Origin: Desulfofalx alkaliphila DSM 12257
Lineage (GTDB): Bacteria > Bacillota > Desulfotomaculia > Desulfotomaculales > Desulfohalotomaculaceae
Assembly (NCBI RefSeq): GCF_000711975.1
Contig: NZ_JONT01000010.1
Location: forward strand, 33,256-97,255
DNA length: 64,000 nucleotides
Direction: 5' to 3'
Below are positions 16,983-26,778 of this stretch, one piece after another (positions within the stretch are counted from its first letter, which is position 1; each line of letters starts with the position of its first letter). The notes under the pieces are model-generated. The model searched no databases. It saw only the letters and a list, made by a program, of their open reading frames with translations, and had not been told where the DNA came from. The position numbers and the translations under genes are program-made.

Positions 16983-18230
16983 ATGCGGGTTCTAATGTTA
17001 TCTTGGGAGTATCCACCTAAAAGTGTGGGGGGCCTGGCCCAACATGTTTATGATTTAACCAAGGCCATGGCTGAGCAAAAACATCAGCTGCACCTGATCA
17101 CCATTGGCTCACCGGGTGTGCCGGATTATGAAAATGTTAACGGTGTGCATGTTTATCGGGTAACACCGTACCAGGTGTCTTCACCGGATTTTGTCACCTG
17201 GGTGATGCAGCTAAACGTATCCATGTTAGAAAGGTGTTTAACACTGGTAAGGGATATGGAAGAGCCCTTTGAAGTGATACATGCCCATGATTGGCTGGTG
17301 GCCTATGCGGCCAGGGCCTTAAAACATTCTTTAAGAATACCTTTAATTGCAACCGTCCATGCCACTGAATATGGCCGAAATAACGGCTTGCATAATGATA
17401 TGCAGCGCCATATCAGCGATATAGAGTGGTGGCTGTCTTACGAGGCCTGGAAGGTAATTGTTTGCAGCCATTATATGCACAATGAAATGCAGCAAGTGTT
17501 TCAGGTGCCCGCGGATAAGTTGGTCATAATACCTAACGGTGTTGATGCGGAAAATTTTTCGGTCGGTCAGCACACTGTGCCCAGGGAAAATTACGCATCG
17601 CCCGATGAGAAAATTGTTTTTTATGTGGGTAGGATGGTGAGGGAAAAGGGTGTTCAGGTACTTTTGGATGCGGTACCTAAAATACTGCACTATCACCCCA
17701 ATACAAAATTTATTATTGCCGGCAAGGGGCCCCATTTAATGCATTTAAAACGGCAGGCCCGCCGGATGGGTATTGAACAAAGGGTATATTTTACCGGTTA
17801 TGTTGATGACAATACCCGCAACAGCATTTATAAACATGCCAGTGTGGCTGTGTTTCCGAGCTTGTACGAGCCCTTTGGTATTGTGGCTTTGGAGGCCATG
17901 GCCGCCAGAACGCCGGTGGTGGTGTCAGACACCGGCGGTTTATCGGAAATAATAAATCATGGGGTAAATGGCCTCAAAGCCTATACAGGCAATGCAAATT
18001 CCTTAGCAGACAATATTTTACACCTGTTAATGAATCCCCGGTCGGCCAGGGAAATGCAGGAAAAGGCCTACCGGGAAGTGATAGAAAAGTATAATTGGCA
18101 GGGCATAGCCGGCAAAACGGTAGATTTGTATCAAAGGGTCATATCCGCCCATTACACCGCCAACTGGCAGGGGAATAGGAGGGTTGGGCCCTTGGGCGGT
18201 ATCGGAAGGCTCTTTGCTAAAAGCCAGTAA
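16983..18230 (+). CDS. GT4 glycosyltransferase, glycogen/glucan-synthase-like
   Basis: A 415-residue GT-B glycosyltransferase. ATG 16983 after TTTGGAGGTT gives the classic start MRVLMLSWEYPP and the glycine loop SVGGLAQHV. The donor-site motif EPFGIVALEAMA is at about residues 300-311, with the following TPVVVSDTGGLSEII. HAHDWLVAYAA near residue 100 is typical of GT4 glycogen-synthase-like enzymes. Such proteins use ADP-, GDP- or UDP-glucose to extend alpha-1,4-glucan, or mannosyl donors in related cases. The preceding CBM25 gene supports a glucan product. A nucleotidyltransferase follows after 64 bases, probably in the same operon. Confidence 0.87.
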   Translation: MRVLMLSWEYPPKSVGGLAQHVYDLTKAMAEQKHQLHLITIGSPGVPDYENVNGVHVYRVTPYQVSSPDFVTWVMQLNVSMLERCLTLVRDMEEPFEVIHAHDWLVAYAARALKHSLRIPLIATVHATEYGRNNGLHNDMQRHISDIEWWLSYEAWKVIVCSHYMHNEMQQVFQVPADKLVIIPNGVDAENFSVGQHTVPRENYASPDEKIVFYVGRMVREKGVQVLLDAVPKILHYHPNTKFIIAGKGPHLMHLKRQARRMGIEQRVYFTGYVDDNTRNSIYKHASVAVFPSLYEPFGIVALEAMAARTPVVVSDTGGLSEIINHGVNGLKAYTGNANSLADNILHLLMNPRSAREMQEKAYREVIEKYNWQGIAGKTVDLYQRVISAHYTANWQGNRRVGPLGGIGRLFAKSQ

Positions 18231-18294
18231 AGGCCTGCATATAATACCATATTTAAGCAAGAATAATAAGAGCTCTTGTTGAGGAGGAATTAAA

Positions 18295-20748
18295 GTGAAA
18301 GCAATTATTATGGCCGGTGGTGAAGGTTCGAGACTAAGGCCTTTGACTTGTAATCGCCCCAAACCGATGATGCCGGTGGCTAACCGGCCAATGATGGAAC
18401 ATATTGTAAATTTACTAAAAAAACACGGCCTTAATAATATCGGAGTAACGCTGCAGTATATGCCTGAGGCCATTAGGGATCACTTTGGAAACGGTGCGGA
18501 ATTTGGGGTCACCATGCGTTATTTTGTGGAGGAAGTACCCTTGGGCACCGCCGGCAGTGTAAAAAATGCAGGGGATTTTTTAGATGAAACTTTTATGGTC
18601 ATCAGTGGCGACGCCCTTACTGATTTTGATTTAACTGAGGCAATAAACTTTCATAAGGAGAAGGGTTCGGTGGCCACCCTGATTTTAACCAGAGTGGAAT
18701 GTCCGCTGGAATACGGTGTGGTTATTACTGAGAAGGACGGCAGAATAAGTCAGTTTTTAGAAAAACCCAGCTGGGGGGAAGTATTCAGTGATACGGTAAA
18801 TACCGGCATTTATATACTGGAACCGGAGGTGCTAAGTTACTTTGAGCCGGGGCAGAAATTTGATTTTAGTAAGGACCTCTTCCCCCTGCTGCTCAGGGAC
18901 GGCCGGCCCATGTACGGTGCCGTGTTGGACGGTTATTGGTGTGATATTGGCAATCTGCAGCAGTACCTGCAGTCCCATTATGACCTTTTAGAGGGCAAAG
19001 TGAATATACCTATGCCGGGCAGGGAGATTAAGCCCCGGGTTTGGGTCGGTGAGGGTGTAGCAATAGATCCCACCGCCCGGATTAAGGGGCCGGCACTTAT
19101 TGGGGACGGCACACAAATTGGTGCCAATGCCCGCATAGAGCCCTACAGTGTCTTGGGTGAAGGTTGTCGGGTGGATTGCCAGGGTTCAATAAAGAGAGCG
19201 GTCTTATGTGACGGGGTATACCTGGGGGCCAAGGCATCTATTCGCGGTGCAGTGCTGGGTAACGGTGTTCAGGTTTATGCCAATGCCGCTGTTTATGAGG
19301 GAGCGGTGGTGGGCGATGATTCCACCATTAGGGATTGGGGGCTGGTTAAGCCCAATGTAAAGTTATGGCCCAATAAATTGGTGGAGTCCGGTGCCACGGT
19401 GCACCGCAATATTGTTTGGGGAACAAATTGTCCCAAGAACATCTTCGGTATTGAAGGCATTACCGGCCTTGCCAATGTGGAAATAACTCCGGAGTATGCC
19501 GCCCGGCTGGGTTCCGCCTTTGGGTCTACGCTGGCTTCCAATGCCCGGGTGGCCCTGTCCAGTGACAGTTACCCGGTGTGTAAGATGATAAAGGGTGCCC
19601 TTGCCTCGGGATTACAGTCGGTGGGTATAAGGGTTCAACAGCTGGGAACCGGCATAACCCCCATGCATCGTCATGGGGTGCGCCGGTTGCAGTGCGATGC
19701 CGGTATTCATGTCAAGGTATCTCCTTGGAATATGGACAAGATAACGGTGCTCTTCACTAACTCCCGGGGGGCCAACATCAGCAGGGGTGAAGAAAGAAAG
19801 GTTGAAAATAAATTGGCCAAGGGTGATTACCGCCGGGCTGATATTGGTCAAATAAGCCCCGGTGAAGCGGTGCCCGGGGTGGCCGAAAGCTACCTGGAAG
19901 ATTTGCTCGCCAGAGTGGATCTTAAGGCCCTGCGCGGTGCTGCCCACAAGGCGGTGCTTGTTTATGACCCAAATAACTTGGAGAGTTTCATTTCCAGATT
20001 GGGCTTGCAGGGTGAGTTTATCGTGGAGACCTTAGATGCCCATCCCCTCAATTGGCAGGAATACCGGCAGCTGTTGCCGGAATTAAGTGCCGCCGTGGTG
20101 GAAAGGGGCGCCGGCCTGGGCGCCTTGATAGATCCAAACGGTGAGCATATGGTGTTGGTGGATGAAAAGGGCAATGTAATTGAAGAGGATATGCTAACGG
20201 CCCTGATGGCTTTAGTGGTTTTGAAGGAGCGGGGTGGCCCTGTGGTGGTGCCGGTTACTGCCCCGCGGGTTATCGATGAACTGGCGGGCAGGTATAACAG
20301 TAAGGTTATTAGAACAAAAACAGCCGTTCAGGATTTTTTAGAGCAGATTATTATCCATGAGGCCAAACTTGACTCACGCCTATCCCAGTTTCTTTTAAAT
20401 TTTGATGCCTTGGCGGGGCTGATTAAAATATTAGAGTTTTGTGCCCGGGAGAAGAAAAATCTGTCTGCTCTGGTCTCTGAAATACCGAATTTCTTTGTGA
20501 ACAAGCAGCAGGTTCCGGTGCCATGGGAGGCCAAGGGAAAGGTAATAAGAAGGTTAATTGAAGAAAAGCCGGGTCAACTGGAACTCTTGGACGGGGTAAA
20601 GGTATATCACCGGGATGGCTGGGCGCTGGTACTGCCTGACCCTGAGGAGCCGGTTTGCCGTGTTTACACAGAGGGCAGCAGTATGGAAATTGCCCAGGAA
20701 CTTACAGATATGTATATTGATAAGATAAATAAAATTACGGGCACTTGA
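18295..20748 (+). CDS. Sugar-1-phosphate nucleotidyltransferase fused to degenerate phosphomannomutase
   Basis: An 817-residue three-part protein. Residues 1-235 are a nucleotidyltransferase with the signature [13 protein letters not shown] and RPKPMMP. Residues about 250-375 are left-handed beta-helix hexapeptide repeats. Residues about 380-817 resemble phosphomannomutase/phosphoglucomutase, but the catalytic features are altered. The phosphoserine loop reads KVS476PWN instead of the usual TASHNP. The metal loop DGDGDR is D613-PNGEH. The phosphate loop RPSGTEP is LPDPEEP at about 780-786. The mutase half is therefore probably inactive or regulatory. GTG start follows GAGGAGG. It likely supplies an NDP-sugar to the upstream GT4 enzyme. 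Confidence 0.87.
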   Translation: MKAIIMAGGEGSRLRPLTCNRPKPMMPVANRPMMEHIVNLLKKHGLNNIGVTLQYMPEAIRDHFGNGAEFGVTMRYFVEEVPLGTAGSVKNAGDFLDETFMVISGDALTDFDLTEAINFHKEKGSVATLILTRVECPLEYGVVITEKDGRISQFLEKPSWGEVFSDTVNTGIYILEPEVLSYFEPGQKFDFSKDLFPLLLRDGRPMYGAVLDGYWCDIGNLQQYLQSHYDLLEGKVNIPMPGREIKPRVWVGEGVAIDPTARIKGPALIGDGTQIGANARIEPYSVLGEGCRVDCQGSIKRAVLCDGVYLGAKASIRGAVLGNGVQVYANAAVYEGAVVGDDSTIRDWGLVKPNVKLWPNKLVESGATVHRNIVWGTNCPKNIFGIEGITGLANVEITPEYAARLGSAFGSTLASNARVALSSDSYPVCKMIKGALASGLQSVGIRVQQLGTGITPMHRHGVRRLQCDAGIHVKVSPWNMDKITVLFTNSRGANISRGEERKVENKLAKGDYRRADIGQISPGEAVPGVAESYLEDLLARVDLKALRGAAHKAVLVYDPNNLESFISRLGLQGEFIVETLDAHPLNWQEYRQLLPELSAAVVERGAGLGALIDPNGEHMVLVDEKGNVIEEDMLTALMALVVLKERGGPVVVPVTAPRVIDELAGRYNSKVIRTKTAVQDFLEQIIIHEAKLDSRLSQFLLNFDALAGLIKILEFCAREKKNLSALVSEIPNFFVNKQQVPVPWEAKGKVIRRLIEEKPGQLELLDGVKVYHRDGWALVLPDPEEPVCRVYTEGSSMEIAQELTDMYIDKINKITGT

Positions 20749-20772
20749 CTTTAAAGACACACCCATCATAAT

Positions 20773-20799
20773 ACCCGGTTCAGCCGGGTTTTAATTTTC
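20773..20799 (+). terminator. Rho-independent terminator after the glucan genes
   Basis: Short stem ACCCGG / CCGGGT around TTCAG, followed by TTTAATTTTC. Confidence 0.7.
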
Positions 20800-21013
20800 T
20801 GTCAAAGGGCATTTAATCTTGGTCTGCCGCCGGGCCTCTGCATTATTATTGGGGGTGTGTTTGCGAAGGGTAAATATTTGGGCGCTTACACCAATGGATA
20901 AAGTTGTATTAAAATTTTTCTAGTAAAACAAGAAGGATTTCTGCTATAAAAGGAGAATGTTTACTTGAATATTTATTTATATAGTACAATTAGTATTCAG
21001 GGAGGAGTTTGAA
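20800..21013. other. Intergenic stretch before the amino acid transporter
   Basis: About 210 bases without a gene. The last 60 bases are AT-rich and probably hold the transporter promoter, but no pair of boxes with normal spacing is convincing. No riboswitch or T-box core is recognisable. Confidence 0.5.
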
Positions 21014-21850
21014 GTGAAAAAGTTGTTGAGACTGGGCCTGGTGCTGGTGACCGTGATGGCCCTAATGATGGCTGCAGTGGGCTGCGGCGGCGGAGACAAA
21101 CCTGCCGATGAAAAGGCAGGGGACGATGCAGGTAAGCAAGCTTTAAAGGTGGCCTTTGAACCCACTTTTGCCCCCTTTGAGCTTACCAACGAAGCCGGTG
21201 AGTATGTCGGTTTTGATATTGACTTAATTAAAGCCATTGCAGAGGTTCAAGGCTTAGAAGTGGAACTGCAGAGCTTGGGTTTTGACGGTTTGATTCCGGC
21301 CCTGCAGGTGGGACAGGTGGATGTGGTTATTTCCGGTATGACCATCACCGAGAAGCGTGCTGAACAAGTTAACTTTTCAATACCCTATTATGAGTCCGGT
21401 TTGGTAATTGCAGTACGTTCTGACAACGACAGCATAGAAAAACCTGAGGACTTGGCCGGCAAAACCATTGCCGCACAGATAGGTACCACCGGAGCCATGG
21501 CGGCAGAAGAATTTGCAGAGGAATATGGTGCCACTGTAAGAACCTTTAATACCACCGACCTGGTCTTCATGGAATTGACCAATGGCGGTGTTGATGCGGT
21601 AATTAACGATTTACCGGTAACCCAGGAGTATTTAGACAAGCGGGCCGACGGCCGATTGAAAATAGTGGGTGATGTACTTGAAGGCGAGGATTATTTTGGT
21701 ATAGCCGTGGCCAAAGACAACACCGAACTGTTGGAGACAATTAACGAAGGTTTGTTGAAGTTGAAAGAAAACGGCACCTATGCAGAAATTTATAAAAAGT
21801 GGTTTTACGGCTATGAGCCGCCGGAGTACCTGCCAGGCAACCCTTCATAG
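21014..21850 (+). CDS. Polar amino acid ABC transporter, substrate-binding lipoprotein
   Basis: A 278-residue extracytoplasmic binding protein of the polar amino acid family (SBP type 3). The signal peptide MKKLLRLGLVLVTVMAL ends in a lipobox AAVGC with C24 as the lipidation site, followed by a Gly/Asp-rich linker. The binding domain has the family pattern FEPTFAPFELTNEAGEYVGF-DIDLIKAIAE, later DGLIPALQVGQVDVVISGMTITEKR. GTG 21014 follows GGGAGGAG. It leads an operon with a permease and an ATPase. The substrate is probably glutamine, glutamate or another polar amino acid; exact specificity cannot be assigned. Confidence 0.93.
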   Translation: MKKLLRLGLVLVTVMALMMAAVGCGGGDKPADEKAGDDAGKQALKVAFEPTFAPFELTNEAGEYVGFDIDLIKAIAEVQGLEVELQSLGFDGLIPALQVGQVDVVISGMTITEKRAEQVNFSIPYYESGLVIAVRSDNDSIEKPEDLAGKTIAAQIGTTGAMAAEEFAEEYGATVRTFNTTDLVFMELTNGGVDAVINDLPVTQEYLDKRADGRLKIVGDVLEGEDYFGIAVAKDNTELLETINEGLLKLKENGTYAEIYKKWFYGYEPPEYLPGNPS

Positions 21851-21881
21851 GGTTTAAGTGATAAAATTTAAATCAGCAAAC

Positions 21882-21921
21882 AAATATGCGTAACCACCCT
21901 AAAATACGGTTACGCATATTT
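21882..21921 (+). terminator. Intercistronic hairpin between binding protein and permease
   Basis: A perfect 14-bp inverted repeat, AAATATGCGTAACC and GGTTACGCATATTT, 12 bases apart, ending in TTTCA. It lies between the binding-protein and permease genes. It probably acts as a partial terminator or RNA-stabilising stem that raises binding-protein mRNA over permease mRNA. Confidence 0.75.
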
Positions 21922-21949
21922 CATGTGCATTGGCTAGAAGAGGTGAATT

Positions 21950-22648
21950 ATGGAAGTAATTATTAATGCCCTGCCAATGATGATTGTTGGCGCGGGTATA
22001 TCACTGTTAATAACTATTGTAGGTATAACCATAGGAAGTGTTTTGGGATTAATTTCTGCCCTTGCCCGTTTAAGTAATAGGAAGTTTCCCCGCTTGTTGG
22101 GCACTGCATATGTGGATTTCTTTAGGGGCACACCGCTATTGGTGCAAATTATGTTGGTGTACTTTGGTATTCCGCGCCTGATAATTATTTTAAATGAGCA
22201 GTGGGCGGCAATGAGCGGCAGTCAAGTTGCCGGTAGTTTTACATGGAATATATGGGTTGCCGTTATCATTACCATTTCTTTAAACAGTGGCGCCTATATA
22301 GCAGAAATTTTCCGGGGCGGCATTCAATCCATTGAAAAGGGTCAGATGGAGGCTGCCCGCTCCTTGGGTATGACCCAGGCCCAGGCTATGCGCCTGGTAA
22401 TCCTGCCCCAGGCTTTTAAAAGAATTATTCCTCCCATGGGTAACGAATTTGTAATATTATTAAAGGACAGTTCTCTGTTTTCGATTATTGGTTTTGCAGA
22501 GCTGGCCAGGGTTACTCAGTTGGAGGTGGCCCGTACTTACGCCACCTTTGAATTGTGGATGACCTGTGCAATGATTTATCTTATTATGACGATTACCTTC
22601 TCCCGATTATCTGATAAATTGGAAGAAAGATTAAAAGAAAGTGACTAG
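21950..22648 (+). CDS. Polar amino acid ABC transporter, permease
   Basis: A 232-residue inner-membrane permease of the HisM/GlnP type, with about five hydrophobic helices. The family signature for contact with the ATPase is present: EAARSLGMTQAQAMRLVILPQAFKRIIPP at about residues 141-169. The N-terminal region also has the FRGTPLLVQIM segment. ATG 21950 follows AGAGGTG. The same protein probably dimerises to form the pore. It is the second gene of a three-gene transporter operon. Confidence 0.94.
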   Translation: MEVIINALPMMIVGAGISLLITIVGITIGSVLGLISALARLSNRKFPRLLGTAYVDFFRGTPLLVQIMLVYFGIPRLIIILNEQWAAMSGSQVAGSFTWNIWVAVIITISLNSGAYIAEIFRGGIQSIEKGQMEAARSLGMTQAQAMRLVILPQAFKRIIPPMGNEFVILLKDSSLFSIIGFAELARVTQLEVARTYATFELWMTCAMIYLIMTITFSRLSDKLEERLKESD

Positions 22649-22674
22649 GCCTGAAGGAAGAGGGGTAAAGGCTA

Positions 22675-23400
22675 ATGATTATCAGTGTTAAGAATTTGTA
22701 TAAGAACTTTGGCAGTTTGGAAGTGTTAAAGGATATTAACTGTGAAGTGAAGGAAAAAGAAGTGGTGGTGGTAATAGGGCCATCGGGTTCCGGCAAAAGT
22801 ACTTTTTTGCGCTGCATAAATAAGCTTGAGGAACCCACTTCGGGAAAAATCATTTTTGACGGTTATGATATCACAGACGCCGCTACCGATATTAATATGG
22901 TGCGTCAGGAAGTGGGTATGGTTTTTCAGCGCTTTAACTTGTTTCCCCATCGCACGGCCTTGGAAAATATTACCATGGCCCCCATTAATGTGCGGAAGTT
23001 ATCTGTGCAGGAAAGTGAAAAAATAGCCAGGGAGCTGTTGCAAAAGGTTGGTCTGTCAGATAAGGCAGATGAGTACCCCAATAAACTTTCCGGCGGTCAA
23101 CAGCAAAGGGTGGCCATTGCCAGGGCACTGGCCATGCGCCCCAAGGTGATGCTTTTTGACGAGCCCACCAGCGCCTTGGACCCTGAAATGGTTGGGGAGG
23201 TGCTGGCTGTAATGAAACAGCTGGCCCAGGAAGGAATGACCATGGTGGTGGTGACCCATGAGATGGGTTTTGCCCGGGAGGTTGGAGACAGGGTAATATT
23301 TATGGACGACGGTCGTATTGTGGAAGAGGGCACCCCTGATCAGATTTTTGGGAACGCCCAAAACACAAGGACCAGATCTTTTTTAAGTAAAATTCTATAA
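22675..23400 (+). CDS. Polar amino acid ABC transporter, ATP-binding protein (GlnQ-like)
   Basis: A 241-residue ABC ATPase. Walker A GPSGSGKS is at about residues 34-41, the Q-loop is in [11 protein letters not shown], the signature LSGGQQQR at about 135-142, Walker [13 protein letters not shown] at about 155-167 and the switch His in VTHEMGF. The length is typical of GlnQ/HisP proteins. ATG 22675 follows AGAGGGG. It ends the transporter operon just before a strong terminator. Confidence 0.95.
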   Translation: MIISVKNLYKNFGSLEVLKDINCEVKEKEVVVVIGPSGSGKSTFLRCINKLEEPTSGKIIFDGYDITDAATDINMVRQEVGMVFQRFNLFPHRTALENITMAPINVRKLSVQESEKIARELLQKVGLSDKADEYPNKLSGGQQQRVAIARALAMRPKVMLFDEPTSALDPEMVGEVLAVMKQLAQEGMTMVVVTHEMGFAREVGDRVIFMDDGRIVEEGTPDQIFGNAQNTRTRSFLSKIL

Positions 23401-23406
23401 ATTTCA

Positions 23407-23447
23407 GGGGTGCGCCTTTTTTTGCGCACCCCGCTTTATTTTTTTAT
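23407..23447 (+). terminator. Rho-independent terminator after the transporter operon
   Basis: Stem GGGGTGCGC / GCGCACCCC around a T-rich loop, followed by GCTTTATTTTTTT. The convergent minus-strand gene ends here too, so it may serve both directions. Confidence 0.88.
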
Positions 23448-23719
23448 ATGGCCTGTCTGTATAGGTGAAAATATTCTTCCCCCAGTTTGGTAATTGAGCA
23501 AATTTTGCTTTTTCCTTCAGAAGTAACTTCAACTAATCCCAGGGCATACAATTGCATTATTACATGGTCGAGCACTGCACGTTTTACTTTAGCGGTTAAA
23601 GAGAGTTCTTCTTTATTCATTTTTCCTTCTTCATGCAGCGCCCTTAGCACCCTATCTGCCTCTTCGGGTAAGCGGTTGGTCACCCCGCTGAAATATTGTG
23701 TCATTGTCAAGTCAATCAT
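23444..23719 (-). CDS. Small winged-helix DNA-binding-like protein
   Basis: A 91-residue protein, mostly helical. The pattern GKMNKEELSLTAKVKRAVLDHVIMQLYALGLVEV followed by KICSITKLGEEYF resembles a winged helix-turn-helix domain of the MarR/PadR type. That fold recognition is by pattern only. ATG 23719 lies ten bases after AAGGAG. It stands alone between the transporter and recJ. An inverted repeat TTTGAC...GTCAAA occurs about 60-90 bases upstream of its start and might be its own operator. Confidence 0.7.
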   Translation of the reverse strand: MIDLTMTQYFSGVTNRLPEEADRVLRALHEEGKMNKEELSLTAKVKRAVLDHVIMQLYALGLVEVTSEGKSKICSITKLGEEYFHLYRQAI

Positions 23720-23982
23720 GTTGAAATCACTCCTTTTCAGAAAGACGTTAGTTGTTTTATTAGCTGTATTATTCCCTGGTTTGACTAATATATTCGTTAG
23801 TTACGTCAAAGCTTACATAAAATTATTGTGCCGGGGCTGTTCCTCCCTTTACACACAGTATGTTATAATTAAGGGAGGATTGTACGATGTTTCACAAATC
23901 CATTGATGGAAAAGGGGCTTTCATTGAATATCTATTGTGCCTAGTTTATAATAAAAAATAGAAAGATAATGGGAGTTTGCCT

Positions 23983-26685
23983 ATGAGAAAAATAATTTAT
24001 GACAATAAAAAATTGTGGCGTGTAAAATCCAGTAATCCTACGCTTAAAATTATACTGGCTAATCAATTAAATATTTCAGAATTGTTGGCAGAAATGCTTA
24101 TTAACAGAGGAATTCATACCGTAGAGGAAGCCCGGGCTTTCTTGGACTGCCGCTTGGATCGCCTCCATGATCCATTTTTGTTAAAAGATATTGATAAGGC
24201 ATTGGAAGTAATAATGGATTGCCTTAAAAACGGAAAACCCATTTTAGTAAACGGCGACTACGATGTTGACGGTATTTCCGGAACCGCTCTCTTGGTCAAT
24301 GCCCTCCACCGCTTGGGCGGGGTGGTTGATTACCATATACCCCAGCGCCAGCAGGGGTATGGTCTACACAAGGAAACACTGCAATGGGCTGCAGAGGAAG
24401 GCTATTGCTTAGTCATTACCGTTGATTGCGGCATAAATGCGCTGGAAGAAGCTGAACTGGCCCGGCAGCTGGGATTGACCTTGGTAATTACCGATCACCA
24501 CGAGCCGGGAGAAGTGCTGCCCAAGGCGGTGGCGGTAATAAACCCTAAAAGGGAGGATTGCCTGTACCCCTTTAAAGAGCTTGCCGGTGTGGGGGTGGCT
24601 TTGAAACTGGTACAGGCCGTTTACCAAAAGGTGGGCCTACCCTACCATTCCTGGCATGACCTGCTGGATGTGGCCTGTCTGGGAACGGTGGCCGATATTG
24701 TTCCTTTATTGGGTGAAAACAGAATTATAGTCAAGCATGGTTTAGTACAGTTAAAAAACAGTCCTAACCTCGGTTTAGCTGCATTGAAAGAGGTTAGCAA
24801 GATAACCAATAGATTGATTAACACCAAAGATGTGGGCTTTGCCCTAGGACCGCGGTTAAACGCAGCGGGGCGAGTGGGTGACCCGCGCTTAGGGGTGGAG
24901 CTGTTGCTGTGCCCGGAACCTGAACGGGCCAAGGAAATTGCAGAGGATTTAGATAGGAGTAATCGGGAACGGCAAAATATTGAGACCAGGGTTCTGGATG
25001 AAGCTTTACTGATGTTAGAAGAGCAGCCACATTTGTTAGAGGACACTGTTTTGGTGTTGGCCTCAGAAGACTGGCATCCGGGTGTAATTGGCATTGTTGC
25101 CTCCCGCCTGCTGGAGCGCTACCATCGTCCGGTGTTGATGATTTCCCTGGAAGGGGAAGAAGGTAAAGGATCCGCCCGCAGTATAGAGGGTTTTAACTTA
25201 TACAATGCATTGGAGCATTGCAAGGAATATTTGATTCAGTTTGGCGGGCATGAAAAGGCGGCGGGTTTTTCCATTAATGCCGCCAATATAGATGATTTTA
25301 GGCGGGCAATTAATGACTACGCCCGGTCGGTGCTTGACGAAGAAGCCTTAATGCCCAGTGTAAATATAGATAAGATTATTTACCCTGACGAGATTAATGA
25401 AGATATAGTTGAAGAGCTGGCCCTGATTGCACCCTTTGGCCATTGTAATCCCAGTCCGGTATTAGGTTGTCGAGAGGTAAACATGGGGGACTGGCGAACC
25501 GTCGGGGAAAAACGAAATCATTTAAAGGTGAAAGTCTGCGGTGAACGGGTGACCCTGGACGGTATCGGTTTTGACTTGGCCTGTTGTGAGGAACTCTTGG
25601 CCGCCGGGAAACCGGTGGATGTTGCCTTTGTACCGGAGATCAATGAGTGGAATAACCGCAGGATGGTACAATTAAAAATTAAAGATATTTGCCACAGGGC
25701 GGTTATTCGCAGTGAGGGCATCAGATGCCAATACTTTCCGGAGGACTTAACCCGATTCTCTGAAGATTTGCTGCAGAACAAAAATCTAAGGTTGTTAAGC
25801 CCCGATTATATTTTACTAAAGCTGGAACTTTACAAAAAAAATGGGCCCGTTGAAGAACCCTTGAGGGAGATGTCAACGGATTTTTGGGACAAAATATCTC
25901 TACACGATTACAGGGAATGTCCCGATCGATTGGGATTGCTGGCAGATTCAATTGGCCCTGAGTCGGTGGTGGTGCTGGTAACCAGTGGTTATCAGGTTAT
26001 TGAACTGGCCCATTCCCTTGCATTAAAGCGCCCTGAACTGGCCCACCGCATTGCATATTACTGCCGGGGCATGACTGAGGATATTGGCGAATATATTAAG
26101 CAGCTTTCAAAGCCGGATTCCGGGGTAGTTTTAATAACCACCCCCAATTTAGCAAAGGATTTGGGCATCAAAGACCTGGGCAAGGCAATACTGTATTACC
26201 CACCCTTTAGTGCCCGGGGCTTGCTGTCAGCGGCAGAGGCGGCCGGAACCAACGGTGACCTCTACTTCATGTTTAAAACAGAAGACATAGCCGCGGCAAG
26301 TAAGGTGCTGACTACCTTTGCCCCGGAAAGGGACAGTTTTGTGGCTCTGTACCGTTTTTTAGTGCGCAAGGTTGGTATGAACAAAATAGTTGAGCTGCCT
26401 GCAGAAGAGCTGCGAGAGGTGTTAACGGAAGACGGCGGTGCCCTGGTTGAAGATTATACGGTGGCGCTGTCAATGCAGGTGTTTGCTGAACTGGATTTAT
26501 TAAGGTTTGGCTACCGAAAAGGAATTTATCAGGTAAAAATGCTGCCAAGGCCCAGCCATAAGCTGGATTTGGAAAGTTCAAAGACCTTCAAATGGACCAA
26601 TAACATTTCCCTGGAGGGTCTGCAGTTTATTTCTATTTTAGTTAGCGGCAACTTAAAACATATTTCTAAACTTCCTTACCTATAG
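23983..26685 (+). CDS. recJ: Single-stranded-DNA-specific 5'-3' exonuclease RecJ
   Basis: RecJ degrades single-stranded DNA from 5' ends in recombination and mismatch repair. The DHH-family motifs are visible: NGDYDVDGISG at about residues 90-100, VDCGINALEE, TDHHEPGEVLP at about 168 and a DHHA1-type GGHEKAAGFS near residue 425. At 900 residues it is longer than the E. coli enzyme. The extra C-terminal third resembles the Firmicute RecJ extension and keeps helicase-like remnants. ATG 23983 is seven bases after GGGAG; a TTG two codons earlier is less likely. It is followed closely by rel. Confidence 0.93.
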   Translation: MRKIIYDNKKLWRVKSSNPTLKIILANQLNISELLAEMLINRGIHTVEEARAFLDCRLDRLHDPFLLKDIDKALEVIMDCLKNGKPILVNGDYDVDGISGTALLVNALHRLGGVVDYHIPQRQQGYGLHKETLQWAAEEGYCLVITVDCGINALEEAELARQLGLTLVITDHHEPGEVLPKAVAVINPKREDCLYPFKELAGVGVALKLVQAVYQKVGLPYHSWHDLLDVACLGTVADIVPLLGENRIIVKHGLVQLKNSPNLGLAALKEVSKITNRLINTKDVGFALGPRLNAAGRVGDPRLGVELLLCPEPERAKEIAEDLDRSNRERQNIETRVLDEALLMLEEQPHLLEDTVLVLASEDWHPGVIGIVASRLLERYHRPVLMISLEGEEGKGSARSIEGFNLYNALEHCKEYLIQFGGHEKAAGFSINAANIDDFRRAINDYARSVLDEEALMPSVNIDKIIYPDEINEDIVEELALIAPFGHCNPSPVLGCREVNMGDWRTVGEKRNHLKVKVCGERVTLDGIGFDLACCEELLAAGKPVDVAFVPEINEWNNRRMVQLKIKDICHRAVIRSEGIRCQYFPEDLTRFSEDLLQNKNLRLLSPDYILLKLELYKKNGPVEEPLREMSTDFWDKISLHDYRECPDRLGLLADSIGPESVVVLVTSGYQVIELAHSLALKRPELAHRIAYYCRGMTEDIGEYIKQLSKPDSGVVLITTPNLAKDLGIKDLGKAILYYPPFSARGLLSAAEAAGTNGDLYFMFKTEDIAAASKVLTTFAPERDSFVALYRFLVRKVGMNKIVELPAEELREVLTEDGGALVEDYTVALSMQVFAELDLLRFGYRKGIYQVKMLPRPSHKLDLESSKTFKWTNNISLEGLQFISILVSGNLKHISKLPYL

Positions 26686-26778
26686 CATCTGTTAACTTAA
26701 GCAGGGCTTAATCGGCGAAATATGATATAATACCGCTTATATTAGCAAGAAAAAAGATTACTAAAAGGGGGGGCACCG

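Noticed and set aside
23887..23961. 24-codon gene before recJ as a firm annotation
   Set aside because: Good ribosome site but very short and without a recognisable product; kept only as a finding.
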